This document shows positions 31,434-40,190 of a DNA stretch of 64,000 nucleotides, piece after piece. A program made the translations under genes and the position numbers. The notes under the pieces were generated by a model. It made no database searches, had not been told where the DNA came from, and worked only from the letters and a program-made list of their open reading frames with translations. Every line of letters starts with the position of its first letter. Position 1 is the first letter of the stretch. Source of the DNA: Rathayibacter sp. VKM Ac-2759 (GTDB lineage Bacteria; Actinomycetota; Actinomycetes; Actinomycetales; Microbacteriaceae). The stretch spans positions 3,286,001-3,350,000 of the forward strand of contig NZ_CP047176.1 of assembly GCF_009834225.1 (NCBI RefSeq), written 5' to 3'.

Positions 31434-33404
31434 ATGATGCACTACGGAGGCGACTACAACCCCGAGCAGTGGGACGAGGCGACCTGGCGCGAGGACGTCG
31501 TCCGGATGCGCGAGGCGGGCGTCACCACCGTCAGCCTCGGCATCTTCGCCTGGGCGCGGATCCAGCCCGACGAGGACACCTTCGACTTCGAGTGGCTCGA
31601 CCGCGTCATCGATCTGCTGCACGAGAACGGCGTCGCGGTGGACCTCGCGACCGCGACCGCCTCGCCTCCGTCGTGGGCCGCCAAGAAGTACCCGGGCCTG
31701 CTCCCCCAGGACGAGAACGGCGCCGTCTACTGGCCGGGCAGCCGCCAGGCCTACAGTCCGTCCTCGCCCGACTACCGCCGGCTCGCGGCCCGGCTCGTCA
31801 CCGCGATCGCCGAGCGGTACCACGCTCATCCCGCCGTCGTGCTCTGGCACGTGAACAACGAGTACGGCTGCCATCTGCACTACGACTACTCCGACAACGC
31901 GGCCGCAGCCTTCCGCGTCTGGCTCGAGCGGAAGTACGACGGCATCGACGACCTCAACCGCCGCTGGGGCACCCTGTTCTGGTCGCAGCGCTACGGCGCG
32001 TTCGACGAGATCGTGCCGCCACGGAAGGCGCCGTACAGCCACAACCCCGCCGGCCTGCTCGACTTCCGCCGCTTCACCTCGGACACCCTGCTCGAGCTGT
32101 ACACGATGGAGCGCGACATCATCCGCGCCGCGGGCGCGACCCAGCCGATCACGACGAACTTCATGGGTGCGTTCCCTCCGCTCGACTACTGGAAGTGGGC
32201 CGCCGAGGTCGACGTCGTCAGCGACGACAACTACTTCGACCCCGCCGATCCGGAGTCGTTCCGGGGCGCCGCCTTCACCCGCGACCTGATGCGGTCGCTG
32301 AAGCCCGGGCAGCCGTGGCTGCTGATGGAGCAGGCGACCAGCGCCGTCAGCTGGCGCCCGTCGAACGCGCCCAAGGCGCCGGGGCGGATGGCGGCGCTGT
32401 CGATGCAGGCCGTGGGGCGCGGAGCCGACGGGATCCTCTTCTTCCAGTGGCGCCAGTCGCGCCGCGGCAGCGAGAAGTTCCACTCGGCGATGCTCCCGCA
32501 GGCGGGCACGGAGACCCGCACCTGGCGAGAGGTGGTGGAGCTGGGGCGGACCCTCGGCGAGCTGCCCGACCTCGGACCGACCGCCTCCGGAGCGCGGATC
32601 GCCCTCGTGCTCGACTGGGAGAACTGGTGGGCGATCCAGAACCCGGACCACCCCGTCGTGCTCGACTACCTCGAGCTCGTGCAGCGCTGGCACGCCGCGC
32701 TCCACCGCCAGAGCCTCGCGGTCGACCTCGTGCGGGCGACGGACGACCTCTCGGGCTACGCGCTCGTCGTGCTCGCCCACTCCTACCTGCTGACCGACGA
32801 CGCGGCGGCGACCCTGACCTCGTTCGTCGAGGGCGGCGGGCGCCTGCTCGTCACCGCCTTCAGCGACGTGGTCGACGAGGACGACGCACTCCGCGACGGC
32901 GGGTTCCAGGTGGGGCTGCGCGAGGTGCTCGGGGTGTCGGTGCTCGAGTTCGGCGCGACCGCCGCGGTCACCGCCGACGGGCCGTTCGGCGCCTTCGACG
33001 GGGCGTTCCTCGCGGAGGAGCTCGCGGTCGCGGAGGACGAGAGCCGCCCGGTGGCCGTGCTCGGCCGGTTCACCTCGGGGCAGGCCGACGGCATGCCGGC
33101 ACTCACGGCGCGCTCGACCGGCTCCGGCACCGCGCACTACCTCGCGACGATCCCCGACGACGCGGGCATGACCGCGCTGACCGGCTGGCTGGCGGCCGAA
33201 GCCGGGATCTCCCCGGTGCTGAGCGCGGGCCCCTGGGTGGAGGCGTCGCGCCGCGGCGACGTCGTCACCGTGATCAACCACGGCGCCGAGCCGGTCGACG
33301 TCGCCGTGTCCGGCACGGACGTGCTCACCGGCGCGCCCGTCGAGTCACTGCACCTCGAGCAGTACGGCTGGGCCCTGGTGCGCGAGTCAGCGCCGGCCGA
33401 GTAG
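31434..33404 (+). CDS. GH42 beta-galactosidase
   Basis: The 656-residue protein opens with MMHYGGDYNPEQW, the standard beginning of GH42 enzymes. The acid/base Glu143 is in VNNEYG and the nucleophile Glu299 in LLMEQAT, both at expected spacing on a (beta/alpha)8 barrel. A trimerisation domain (ALVLDWENWWAI) and a C-terminal beta domain follow. There is no signal peptide, so it acts on imported oligosaccharides, releasing terminal beta-galactose. It borders the uronate locus and ends with an 18-bp convergent overlap with the acyltransferase-fusion gene. Galactan or arabinogalactan side chains are plausible substrates. Confidence 0.93.
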   Translation: MMHYGGDYNPEQWDEATWREDVVRMREAGVTTVSLGIFAWARIQPDEDTFDFEWLDRVIDLLHENGVAVDLATATASPPSWAAKKYPGLLPQDENGAVYWPGSRQAYSPSSPDYRRLAARLVTAIAERYHAHPAVVLWHVNNEYGCHLHYDYSDNAAAAFRVWLERKYDGIDDLNRRWGTLFWSQRYGAFDEIVPPRKAPYSHNPAGLLDFRRFTSDTLLELYTMERDIIRAAGATQPITTNFMGAFPPLDYWKWAAEVDVVSDDNYFDPADPESFRGAAFTRDLMRSLKPGQPWLLMEQATSAVSWRPSNAPKAPGRMAALSMQAVGRGADGILFFQWRQSRRGSEKFHSAMLPQAGTETRTWREVVELGRTLGELPDLGPTASGARIALVLDWENWWAIQNPDHPVVLDYLELVQRWHAALHRQSLAVDLVRATDDLSGYALVVLAHSYLLTDDAAATLTSFVEGGGRLLVTAFSDVVDEDDALRDGGFQVGLREVLGVSVLEFGATAAVTADGPFGAFDGAFLAEELAVAEDESRPVAVLGRFTSGQADGMPALTARSTGSGTAHYLATIPDDAGMTALTGWLAAEAGISPVLSAGPWVEASRRGDVVTVINHGAEPVDVAVSGTDVLTGAPVESLHLEQYGWALVRESAPAE

Positions 33405-34970
33405 CCGGGGGGCGGGCTCGGGGCGGTGCACGCCGCGCGGGCGGTAGCCGAGCTCCGCGGAGGCGCCCAGCAGGTCGGTGAGGTACCAGAGCGTCGCGAG
33501 CCACATCTCGGTGCCCTGCAGTCCGGCATCGGCGTCGTGCAGCCGGAAGGCGAAGCCCCGGCCGGGTCGCCACTGCCCGAGGGCCTGCGCGAGGAGGGTG
33601 CGCGCGAGGGCCTGCACCTCCTCGTCGCGGTAGGCGGTGGCGCGGGTCAGCCAGAGCGGATGGACGACGTCGAGCGCCGCGCAGGCGTCGACGCGGTCGA
33701 GCCGGAACCAGCGGTCGTCGCGGGCGTGGCGGAGGACGGTGTCGCGGACCGCCTCCGGGTACGGAAGGGGGCGCCCCTGCTGGGCGAAGGTGCCGCGGGT
33801 GGTGCGGTACGACCCGTTGACGAGCAGGAGCAGACCGCGGTCGGCCGAGGCGTCTCCCCACATCCCGCTTCGCGGATCGGCGCGGGTGAGCAGCCAGCCG
33901 TACAGCGCCTCCTCGAGGCCGGGCGGCACGGGGTCGCCGCGGCGGTGCGTCCAGTGCAGGGCGGTGCCGAAGGCGTCGACGTAGTGGCCCGCGTTCCACG
34001 GGTCGTCGTGCCAGCGGAGGCGGTCGAGCCGCCCGACGAGGCCCTCGGCGCTCTCGCCGGTCACCGCCGCCAACGGGTGGGCGAAGCCCGATCCGAGCAG
34101 GTCGAGCGCGTAGCCCGCGCTGAGCACCTCGTACGCCGCGTCCGGGTCGCCCCAGAGGTCGCCGATCAGCCCCGTCGCCGGGTCCTGCCGCGCGCGGAGC
34201 AGGCCTGCGAGCGACTCCGCCGTCGTCCCGGGCGGGACGGTGCCCAGCAGGAGGTCGGCGAGCTCGACCGAGTCGCCGATCGCCCGCGCACTCGGCTCGA
34301 CGCCCGGCCGGTCGCGGACGCCGTCCTCGCCCCGGGCGACGCGGAGGACGCCCTCGATCTCGGCGCGGGCGCGGTCCGCGAGCCGGGCGGCGTCCGAGAC
34401 CTCCGGCGCGACGGGCGGGACCCGCCAGCGCAGGCGGCGGGCGGGATTGCCGCCGACCACGGCGCCGGAGGGCACGTCCTTCGTCACCACGGCGCCCGCC
34501 GCGAGGACGGCGTGGTCGCCGACCCGCACGCCGTCGAGCACGACCACGTGCGAGCCGATCCAGACGTCGTCGCCGATGCGGACGCCCCGGCTCGTCAGCG
34601 GCTGCCGGAACACCTCGGTCCCGGGCTCCATCGAGTGGTTGAAGCCGAGGATCGACGTGTGCGCCCCGACGCGGACCGCCGAGCCGAGGACGACGTCGCC
34701 GCGGACGGCCGTGGAGGCGTTGATCGAGCAGTCGGCGCCGATCACCACCTCGCCCGTGATGCTCGCGCCGGCCGCGAGGTACGAGCGATCGCCCAGCTCG
34801 AGCCGCTCGGCGTCGATCGCCGCCCACTCCGAGACGAAGCAGTCGGGGCCCAGCACCCATGCCGGGTGCGCCTCGAGCAGCTCCCGCTGGCGGTCGAGCT
34901 GCCGCTGCCGGCTCTCCGGCTCGGCCTCGGCCCAGAACGACCAGGGGAAGTACTCGTGACGGTCGATCAT
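33387..34970 (-). CDS. Fusion of a hexapeptide-repeat acyltransferase with a C-terminal helical (toroid-like) domain
   Basis: Residues 1-185 form a left-handed beta-helix acyltransferase. Hexapeptide repeats run from about 56 to 170 (ASITGEVVIGADCSINAS, VRIGDDVWIGSHVVVLDGV), with the maltose/galactoside-acetyltransferase loop HSMEPGTEVF and the ending GNPARRLRW. Residues about 195-527 are a distinct all-helical domain with Trp/Asp-rich repeats (GLIGDLWGDPDAAYEVL, WNAGHYVDAFGTALHWTH, LQGTEMWLATLWYLTDLLG). It resembles alpha/alpha-toroid glycosidase or lyase domains. The ATG overlaps the end of the regulator gene (ATGA). I know of no family with this combination. The operon context suggests modification or cleavage of acetylated uronic oligosaccharides. 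Confidence 0.75.
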   Translation of the reverse strand: MIDRHEYFPWSFWAEAEPESRQRQLDRQRELLEAHPAWVLGPDCFVSEWAAIDAERLELGDRSYLAAGASITGEVVIGADCSINASTAVRGDVVLGSAVRVGAHTSILGFNHSMEPGTEVFRQPLTSRGVRIGDDVWIGSHVVVLDGVRVGDHAVLAAGAVVTKDVPSGAVVGGNPARRLRWRVPPVAPEVSDAARLADRARAEIEGVLRVARGEDGVRDRPGVEPSARAIGDSVELADLLLGTVPPGTTAESLAGLLRARQDPATGLIGDLWGDPDAAYEVLSAGYALDLLGSGFAHPLAAVTGESAEGLVGRLDRLRWHDDPWNAGHYVDAFGTALHWTHRRGDPVPPGLEEALYGWLLTRADPRSGMWGDASADRGLLLLVNGSYRTTRGTFAQQGRPLPYPEAVRDTVLRHARDDRWFRLDRVDACAALDVVHPLWLTRATAYRDEEVQALARTLLAQALGQWRPGRGFAFRLHDADAGLQGTEMWLATLWYLTDLLGASAELGYRPRGVHRPEPAPRLLGRR

Positions 34971-36085
34971 CGCGGGCTGTCTGCCCCCGGCGCCGCCGTC
35001 GAGGCGCGGACGATCAGGCTCGGGTTCAGCTGCACGCGGTGCACGGGCCGATCGGGGTTCTCGATCCGCTGGACAAGCAGGTGCACGGCCGCCTCGCCGA
35101 CGCCGGCGCGCGGGGGGCTGACCGCCGTCAGCGCCGGAGTGAACAGCTGCGCCACCTCGTCGTCGTACGCGATGACCGAGAGATCGCCGGGCACCGAGAT
35201 CCCGCGGTTGAGGGCGAGGTCGACGAAGGCCATCGCCTCGGGGTCGGAGTGGACGAGCAGGGCCGTGACCCCGGTCGACAGCGCCGTCTCGAGGGTCGCG
35301 TTCACGACCTCCGAGAAGTCGTGGCTGGCGCGGTCGGGCAGGAGCTGCTCGAAGTGGTCGGCGGGAGTGAGGCCGAGCGACTCGCAGGCGGCGAGCCAGC
35401 CCGCGGTGATCTTGCGCGAGGTCGGCGAGGAGCGCGAGAGGATCAGCCCGACCTTGCGGTGCCCGAGCTGCGCGAGGTGCCGGGCGGCGAGCACCGCGCC
35501 CAGGGCGTGGTCGGTGGTGACCGACTCGACCGGTGTGCCCTCGGGCTCGAGGATCGCGTCGCGCTCGACGAGGACCGCCGGCACTCCGGAGTCGGCGAGC
35601 CAGCGGACGACGTCGGGCGCGTGCTCGGTGTCGGTGTTCGGGGCGACGATGAGGCCCTTGACGTCCCCCGACCGCAGGAGCCGCTCGAGGACGGGGCGCT
35701 CGTCCTGCAGCTCGTAGGACGCGCCGCGCAGGATCACCTCGTAGCCCAGACGCCGGCCGGCCTCCTCCATGCCGCGCAGGACCCCGGGCCAGTAGTACGC
35801 GAGCGAGGGGACGAGGACGGCGATCGACCCGAGCTTCTCCTCCGCGACCGCCTGCGCGGGCGCACCGCCGCCGGCCGCGCCCGAGAGCACGACCGCGCCG
35901 CCGTGCACGCGGCTGAGCAGTCCCTCCCGCTCCATCTGGACGAGATCGCGGCGCAGCGTCACGGTCGCCACTCCGAGCGCCTCCGTGAGCTGCGAGATGC
36001 GCACGGCACCGTCCACGGCGAGCGCGGCGAGGATGTGCGCCCGGCGCTCCGCCGCGAGGGGCGGGGATTGAGTCTGATCGCTCAT
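34967..36085 (-). CDS. DeoR-LacI hybrid transcriptional regulator
   Basis: The 372-residue protein has a DeoR-type winged HTH at residues about 12-65 (RRAHILAALAVDGAVRISQL, then VTLRRDLVQMEREGLLSRVHGGAV). It is followed by a LacI/periplasmic-binding-protein effector domain (SIAVLVPSLAYYWPGVLRGM to LIVRAST). This mix of two families is known in actinobacterial sugar regulators. It is sandwiched between the lyase and acyltransferase-fusion genes with four-base overlaps on both sides. The likely operator is the TGATCGATTCG repeat at 38046-38102, and effector candidates are unsaturated oligouronides or 2-keto-3-deoxygluconate. Confidence 0.88.
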   Translation of the reverse strand: MSDQTQSPPLAAERRAHILAALAVDGAVRISQLTEALGVATVTLRRDLVQMEREGLLSRVHGGAVVLSGAAGGGAPAQAVAEEKLGSIAVLVPSLAYYWPGVLRGMEEAGRRLGYEVILRGASYELQDERPVLERLLRSGDVKGLIVAPNTDTEHAPDVVRWLADSGVPAVLVERDAILEPEGTPVESVTTDHALGAVLAARHLAQLGHRKVGLILSRSSPTSRKITAGWLAACESLGLTPADHFEQLLPDRASHDFSEVVNATLETALSTGVTALLVHSDPEAMAFVDLALNRGISVPGDLSVIAYDDEVAQLFTPALTAVSPPRAGVGEAAVHLLVQRIENPDRPVHRVQLNPSLIVRASTAAPGADSPR

Positions 36086-38073
36086 CGTGGGTCTCCGATC
36101 GGTGTGTCCAGTTCTATCGCCATCCGGAGCGATCGACGATCCGTCACGACGATCTCGAGTCGCGTCAGCCGCTCGCCCCACACCTCCGAGAGCATCGGAT
36201 CCTCGAGGGCGCGCACCTCGGTCCGGTGCTCGCAGGCGGGGTCCCAGGTGACGCGGACCCGTCGATCCGACCCGATCGGCCGCACGACGGCGACGCCGGG
36301 CGACGTCGTGGGATCGCCCGCGAGGAGCAGCCGGACGACCGTGCCCGGCTCGACGTCACGATCGTCCCACGGCGCCAGCCGCCACTCGTCGTCGAGGACG
36401 ACCCGCGCCGCGCGGCGCTCCAGGACGATCCGGCGGCGCCACGAGATCAGACCCGATCCGGGGTACGCGTCGGCCAGCTCCGCCGAGAAGACGGAGCGCT
36501 CGTCGTCCGCGAGCGCCGTGACTCCGGAGGCGCTCGCCTCGCGCCCGGGCGGCTGGGCGACGCCGCGGACGGACGGCACGTTGTGCCAGTCGCTCTGCAT
36601 CGTCCAGATCCGGTAGCGGTCGGGGCCGAAGGTGGCGGCCGTGTACGTCGGCCGCCCGGCGTCGACGACGACGGGCACCCCGTCGCAGGCCACCGTGAAA
36701 GATCCGACGTCGTTGTGATTGTGGTGCTCGGCGTTGTGCCCGCCCTTGGCGACGAGCGTCAGGCCCTCCGCCGATCCCTCCCGGCCGCGCGCGAGCATCA
36801 CCTCGATCGACTCGAGCCAGACGTCGCGCGGGAGCGGGGGCGCGGCCGTCGGCGCGGCCGACCAGGCGGGGTCGGTCACGCCGCGCAGCAGCCGCCCGAG
36901 GCCCTCCTGCTCGGAGGCGGCGGGCACGCCGGCGCGGCGGTGCGAGGCCGCGTGGGCGGTCGCCTCCGCGTCCCCCACCCACCGGCCGGCGCGGTGCACC
37001 GCGTGCCACGGCTGGTCGATGCTCTGCAGCGCCCGGCTGTCGGCGTGGTCGACGTACCAGTCGCCGCCGAGGTGGGAGCGGTGCGGGAACCCCACCGTCG
37101 CGCGCAGGGCCGGCACGGTGGCCGCGTCCCACGCGCCCGCTGTCGCGTGGGCGACGAGATCGAGCGCCTCGATCGCGCGGCAGGCGCCGTTCCACCAGTA
37201 GGCGTAGCCCTCGTCGATCGCTCCGTCCTCCGGCAGGACGGCGACGTAGCGGTCGAGGGCGGCGACGGCGCGCGTGACGACGTCGGCGCGCTCGTCCTCC
37301 TCGCCCTCCTCGTCGAGCAGGCGGAGGGCGGCGAGCAGCACATTGCCGGTGATCCACGGGTTCCAGTTGTGCACGTCGCCGTCGAGACCGAGCCAGTGCC
37401 AGTCGTCGCGGAGGCGGAACGGATCGAGCACCCGGTGGCGCGACTCGGCGCGCACGCGCTGCCGCAGTCCGGGGTACCGCTCGTCGAGCCGCGCTCCGAG
37501 CACCTGGTCGATCCACGCGAGCTGCGCGACGACCTCCCCCGCACCGAGGTCGAGGAACGGATCGGAGACGGTGGCGAGCACCGCGCCGTGGCGCCGGAGG
37601 GTGTCGTCGTGGGCCGGCCAGCACCACGAGCTCTGCTCGAGCAGCAGCTGCACTCCGTCGGCGACCTGGTCGAGCCAGGCGTCGTCGAGCGTCGTCGCGG
37701 CCATCAGCACCGCGCGGCTCAGCCGGCGCTGCCGCTCGAACGCGGCCTGCTCCCACTGGTCGCGGTTGCCGTCGCGGTGCACTCGGACGGCCTGGCTGGC
37801 GAGCGGCTGCGGCCACGGCGAGGCGAGGTCGGCCGACGCCCGTGCCCCGATCATCGCGGCGGTGGCCACGTCGACCGCCTCCCAGACCTCGCGATCGGAG
37901 GCGGGCGGCACCGGCAGAGCGCGCTCGGGAGCGAGGAGGAGGCCGCGCGCCGAGAGCGGCCGACCGGGCGAGAACGCCGCGGCGAGCGGACCGCGGAACG
38001 ACTCGACGACACCGTCGGTCGCGCTCGGCAGGGGGTTCTGGTTCACGAATCGATCATAAACAATCATTTCCAT
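36082..38073 (-). CDS. Heparinase II/III-family polysaccharide lyase-like protein
   Basis: The 663-residue protein has the N-terminal alpha/alpha-toroid (NWNPWITGNVLLAALRLL; YAYWWNGACRAIEALD around 290-306) and the heparinase II/III C-terminal beta-sheet domain, with HHNHNDVGSFTV at 450-461. These supply the His and Tyr side chains used for beta-elimination next to uronic acids. There is no signal peptide, so it should cleave imported oligosaccharides. It is the first gene of a three-gene operon with the regulator. An internal GTG (38046) directly after the operator is an alternative, leaderless start. Exact substrate class (alginate-, heparin- or glucuronan-type) cannot be fixed. Confidence 0.83.
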   Translation of the reverse strand: MEMIVYDRFVNQNPLPSATDGVVESFRGPLAAAFSPGRPLSARGLLLAPERALPVPPASDREVWEAVDVATAAMIGARASADLASPWPQPLASQAVRVHRDGNRDQWEQAAFERQRRLSRAVLMAATTLDDAWLDQVADGVQLLLEQSSWCWPAHDDTLRRHGAVLATVSDPFLDLGAGEVVAQLAWIDQVLGARLDERYPGLRQRVRAESRHRVLDPFRLRDDWHWLGLDGDVHNWNPWITGNVLLAALRLLDEEGEEDERADVVTRAVAALDRYVAVLPEDGAIDEGYAYWWNGACRAIEALDLVAHATAGAWDAATVPALRATVGFPHRSHLGGDWYVDHADSRALQSIDQPWHAVHRAGRWVGDAEATAHAASHRRAGVPAASEQEGLGRLLRGVTDPAWSAAPTAAPPLPRDVWLESIEVMLARGREGSAEGLTLVAKGGHNAEHHNHNDVGSFTVACDGVPVVVDAGRPTYTAATFGPDRYRIWTMQSDWHNVPSVRGVAQPPGREASASGVTALADDERSVFSAELADAYPGSGLISWRRRIVLERRAARVVLDDEWRLAPWDDRDVEPGTVVRLLLAGDPTTSPGVAVVRPIGSDRRVRVTWDPACEHRTEVRALEDPMLSEVWGERLTRLEIVVTDRRSLRMAIELDTPIGDPR

Positions 38074-38102
38074 CCAGGTCCAACCTTGTTGTGATCGATT
38101 CG
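38046..38102. promoter_or_regulatory. Divergent operator/promoter: two inverted TGATCGATTCG boxes
   Basis: An 11-bp box occurs as CGAATCGATCA at 38046-38056 and as TGATCGATTCG at 38092-38102, facing each other with centres 46 bp apart. On the plus strand TTGTTG (38087-38092) and TATGCT, 17 bp apart, flank the right box, so repressor binding would block that promoter. On the minus strand TATGAT overlaps the left box. The boxes match sites upstream of the GH59-like gene at 55.5 kb. The DeoR-LacI regulator is the obvious binder. Confidence 0.65.
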
Positions 38103-38174
38103 CGTATGTATGCTCCTATTTTGTTCGGTGGGCACTGCTGCAGCGCCGATGACACGATTCAAAGGGGAACGACC

Positions 38175-40190
38175 GTGGACGAGATGAACCTCCGCGCCGA
38201 CTGGACTCGCGAGCGCTGGCTCGGATTCGCGGACGCACTGCTCTCCTCCGCTGCGGACCACGCCAGCGAGGGCAACGGGCGCATCCTGCTCCCCGGCGCC
38301 GAGGGCGGCTACGGCCGCGCGGTCGACGGGCTCGAGGGCTTCGCCCGGACCTTCCTCCTCGCCGGCTTCCGCATCGCGGGGGCCGAGGGCGTCGGAGTCG
38401 ACGACCTCCTCGACTTCTACCGCCGGGGCATCGCCACCGGCGTCGACCCCGACGCCGCCGACCGCTGGGTGCGGATCGACGAGCACGCGCAGGCCAAGGT
38501 CGAGGCGGCCTCGATCGCGCTCGTCCTCGACATGACCCGCCCCTGGATCTGGGACCGCCTCTCCGAGCTGACCCGGCAGCGCGTCATCGCCTACCTCGAG
38601 TCCGTGGTCGGCGACGACACGTACCCGCAGACCAACTGGGTCTGGTTCCGCATCGTCGTCGAGACCTTCCTCCGCTCGGTGGGCGGGACGTGGTCGCTCG
38701 AGGACATCACCGCCGATCTCGCGCGGCACGACTCCTTCGTCCGCCGCGACGGCTGGCTCGCCGACGGCGAGGAGCGGGCGTTCGACCACTACGTCGGCTG
38801 GGCCCTGCACGTGTACCCCGTGCTGTGGGCCCGGATGTCCGGAGCCGCCGAGCTCGCCGCCCCGCGCACCGCGGGCGACGTCGCGCGGCTCGACCGCTAC
38901 CTCTCCGACGCCCTCGCCCTCGTCGGCGGCGACGGCTCGCCGCTCCTGCAGGGCCGGAGCCTCATCTACCGCTTCGCCGCCGCCGCGCCGTTCTGGGCCG
39001 GAGTCGTCGCCGAGGTGCCCTCGCACGCGCCGGGCCGCCTCCGCCGCGCCGCGAGCGCGATCGTCGAGCACTTCGCCCGGAACGGCGCGCCCGACGACGA
39101 GGGCCTGCTCTCGATGGGCTGGCACGAGCCGTGGCGGCAGCTCGCCCAGTCCTACTCCGGTCCCGGCTCGCCGTACTGGGCGGTCAAGGGCCTGCTCGGG
39201 ATCTCGCTCCCCGCCGGCCACCCCGTCTGGGCCGCCGACTCGGCGCCCCTCCCGATCGAGGAGGGCGACGAGCTGCGCGCCGTCGTCTCCCCGGGATGGA
39301 TCGTGTCGGGCACGCAAGAGGACGGCATCGTCCGCGTCGTGAACCACGGCACCGACAAGGCCCTCGAGGGGGCCGTCCTCGCCGACTCCCCCCTCTACGC
39401 GCGCCTGGGCTACTCGACGGCCACCGCGCCGCTCCTCGACGCCCGCGGCTGGGAGGAGGCGCTCGAGCAGAGCGTCGGCCTCGTCGACGCCTCGGGCGCG
39501 GCGACCCACCGCACCGGGATGGAGCTCACCGAGGTGCGCCTCGACTCGGACGGCCGGGTCGGTGCGGCCGGATCGACGTGGCAGGCGCACTGGATCGAGC
39601 CCGAGGCGAGCGCGCACCGGCACGGCGAGGGACTGCGCGGAGCGGCCCGGCCCGCCGGCCGCCTCAGCGTCCACTCGCTGGTCAGGGGGCCGTGGGAGCT
39701 GCGGATCATCCGCGTCGACGAGCTCGCCGACGGCCTGCGGGCGGGTGACCTGCGCCTGCGCCTGGGCGGCTGGCCGCTCGCCGGCGACCGGGTCGACTCC
39801 CGCGTCGACGGCGCGACGGCCTCGGTGCGCGCGGGCGGCAGGATCAGTGCGATCACGCGGATCGGCGCCGACGCCTCCGCCGGGATCGTCGAGCGCGACG
39901 GAGCGAGCCCGCTCGGGCCCCGGGTCGCCGTCCCCGTGCTGAGCCTCCCCGTGATCGTCGGCGAGAGCGTCGTCGCGCTGATCACCCTCACCGGAGCGGA
40001 GGCCCGCGCGACGGGCCCCGCCCCCACCGCCGTCGTCCGCGACGACGGACTGTCCGTGTCGGCGACCTGGCCCGACGGCCTCGTCACCGAGCACCGACTC
40101 GCAGATTCCGGACGCGCCGCTGGGCAGCGCCGGTACCCCGGGACCCGAGGTGGAGTCCTGCACGCCGATGCAAAGGAGCAGCACGCATGA
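38175..40190 (+). CDS. DUF2264 protein (putative polysaccharide-processing enzyme)
   Basis: The GTG at 38175 sits 8 bp after an AAAGGGG ribosome site and yields 671 residues. An ATG at 38184 is the alternative. The N-terminal 380 residues match the DUF2264 helical domain: a LLPGAEGGYGRAVDGLEGF start, EHAQAKVEAASIAL, then NWVWFRIVVETFL and GWLADGEERAFDHYVGWALH. This looks like an alpha/alpha toroid related to lyase folds. The C-terminal half is beta-rich. It is cytosolic. As the first gene of the long uronate operon it probably acts on the imported oligosaccharide before or beside GH88. The enzymatic reaction is not established. Confidence 0.82.
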   Translation: MDEMNLRADWTRERWLGFADALLSSAADHASEGNGRILLPGAEGGYGRAVDGLEGFARTFLLAGFRIAGAEGVGVDDLLDFYRRGIATGVDPDAADRWVRIDEHAQAKVEAASIALVLDMTRPWIWDRLSELTRQRVIAYLESVVGDDTYPQTNWVWFRIVVETFLRSVGGTWSLEDITADLARHDSFVRRDGWLADGEERAFDHYVGWALHVYPVLWARMSGAAELAAPRTAGDVARLDRYLSDALALVGGDGSPLLQGRSLIYRFAAAAPFWAGVVAEVPSHAPGRLRRAASAIVEHFARNGAPDDEGLLSMGWHEPWRQLAQSYSGPGSPYWAVKGLLGISLPAGHPVWAADSAPLPIEEGDELRAVVSPGWIVSGTQEDGIVRVVNHGTDKALEGAVLADSPLYARLGYSTATAPLLDARGWEEALEQSVGLVDASGAATHRTGMELTEVRLDSDGRVGAAGSTWQAHWIEPEASAHRHGEGLRGAARPAGRLSVHSLVRGPWELRIIRVDELADGLRAGDLRLRLGGWPLAGDRVDSRVDGATASVRAGGRISAITRIGADASAGIVERDGASPLGPRVAVPVLSLPVIVGESVVALITLTGAEARATGPAPTAVVRDDGLSVSATWPDGLVTEHRLADSGRAAGQRRYPGTRGGVLHADAKEQHA

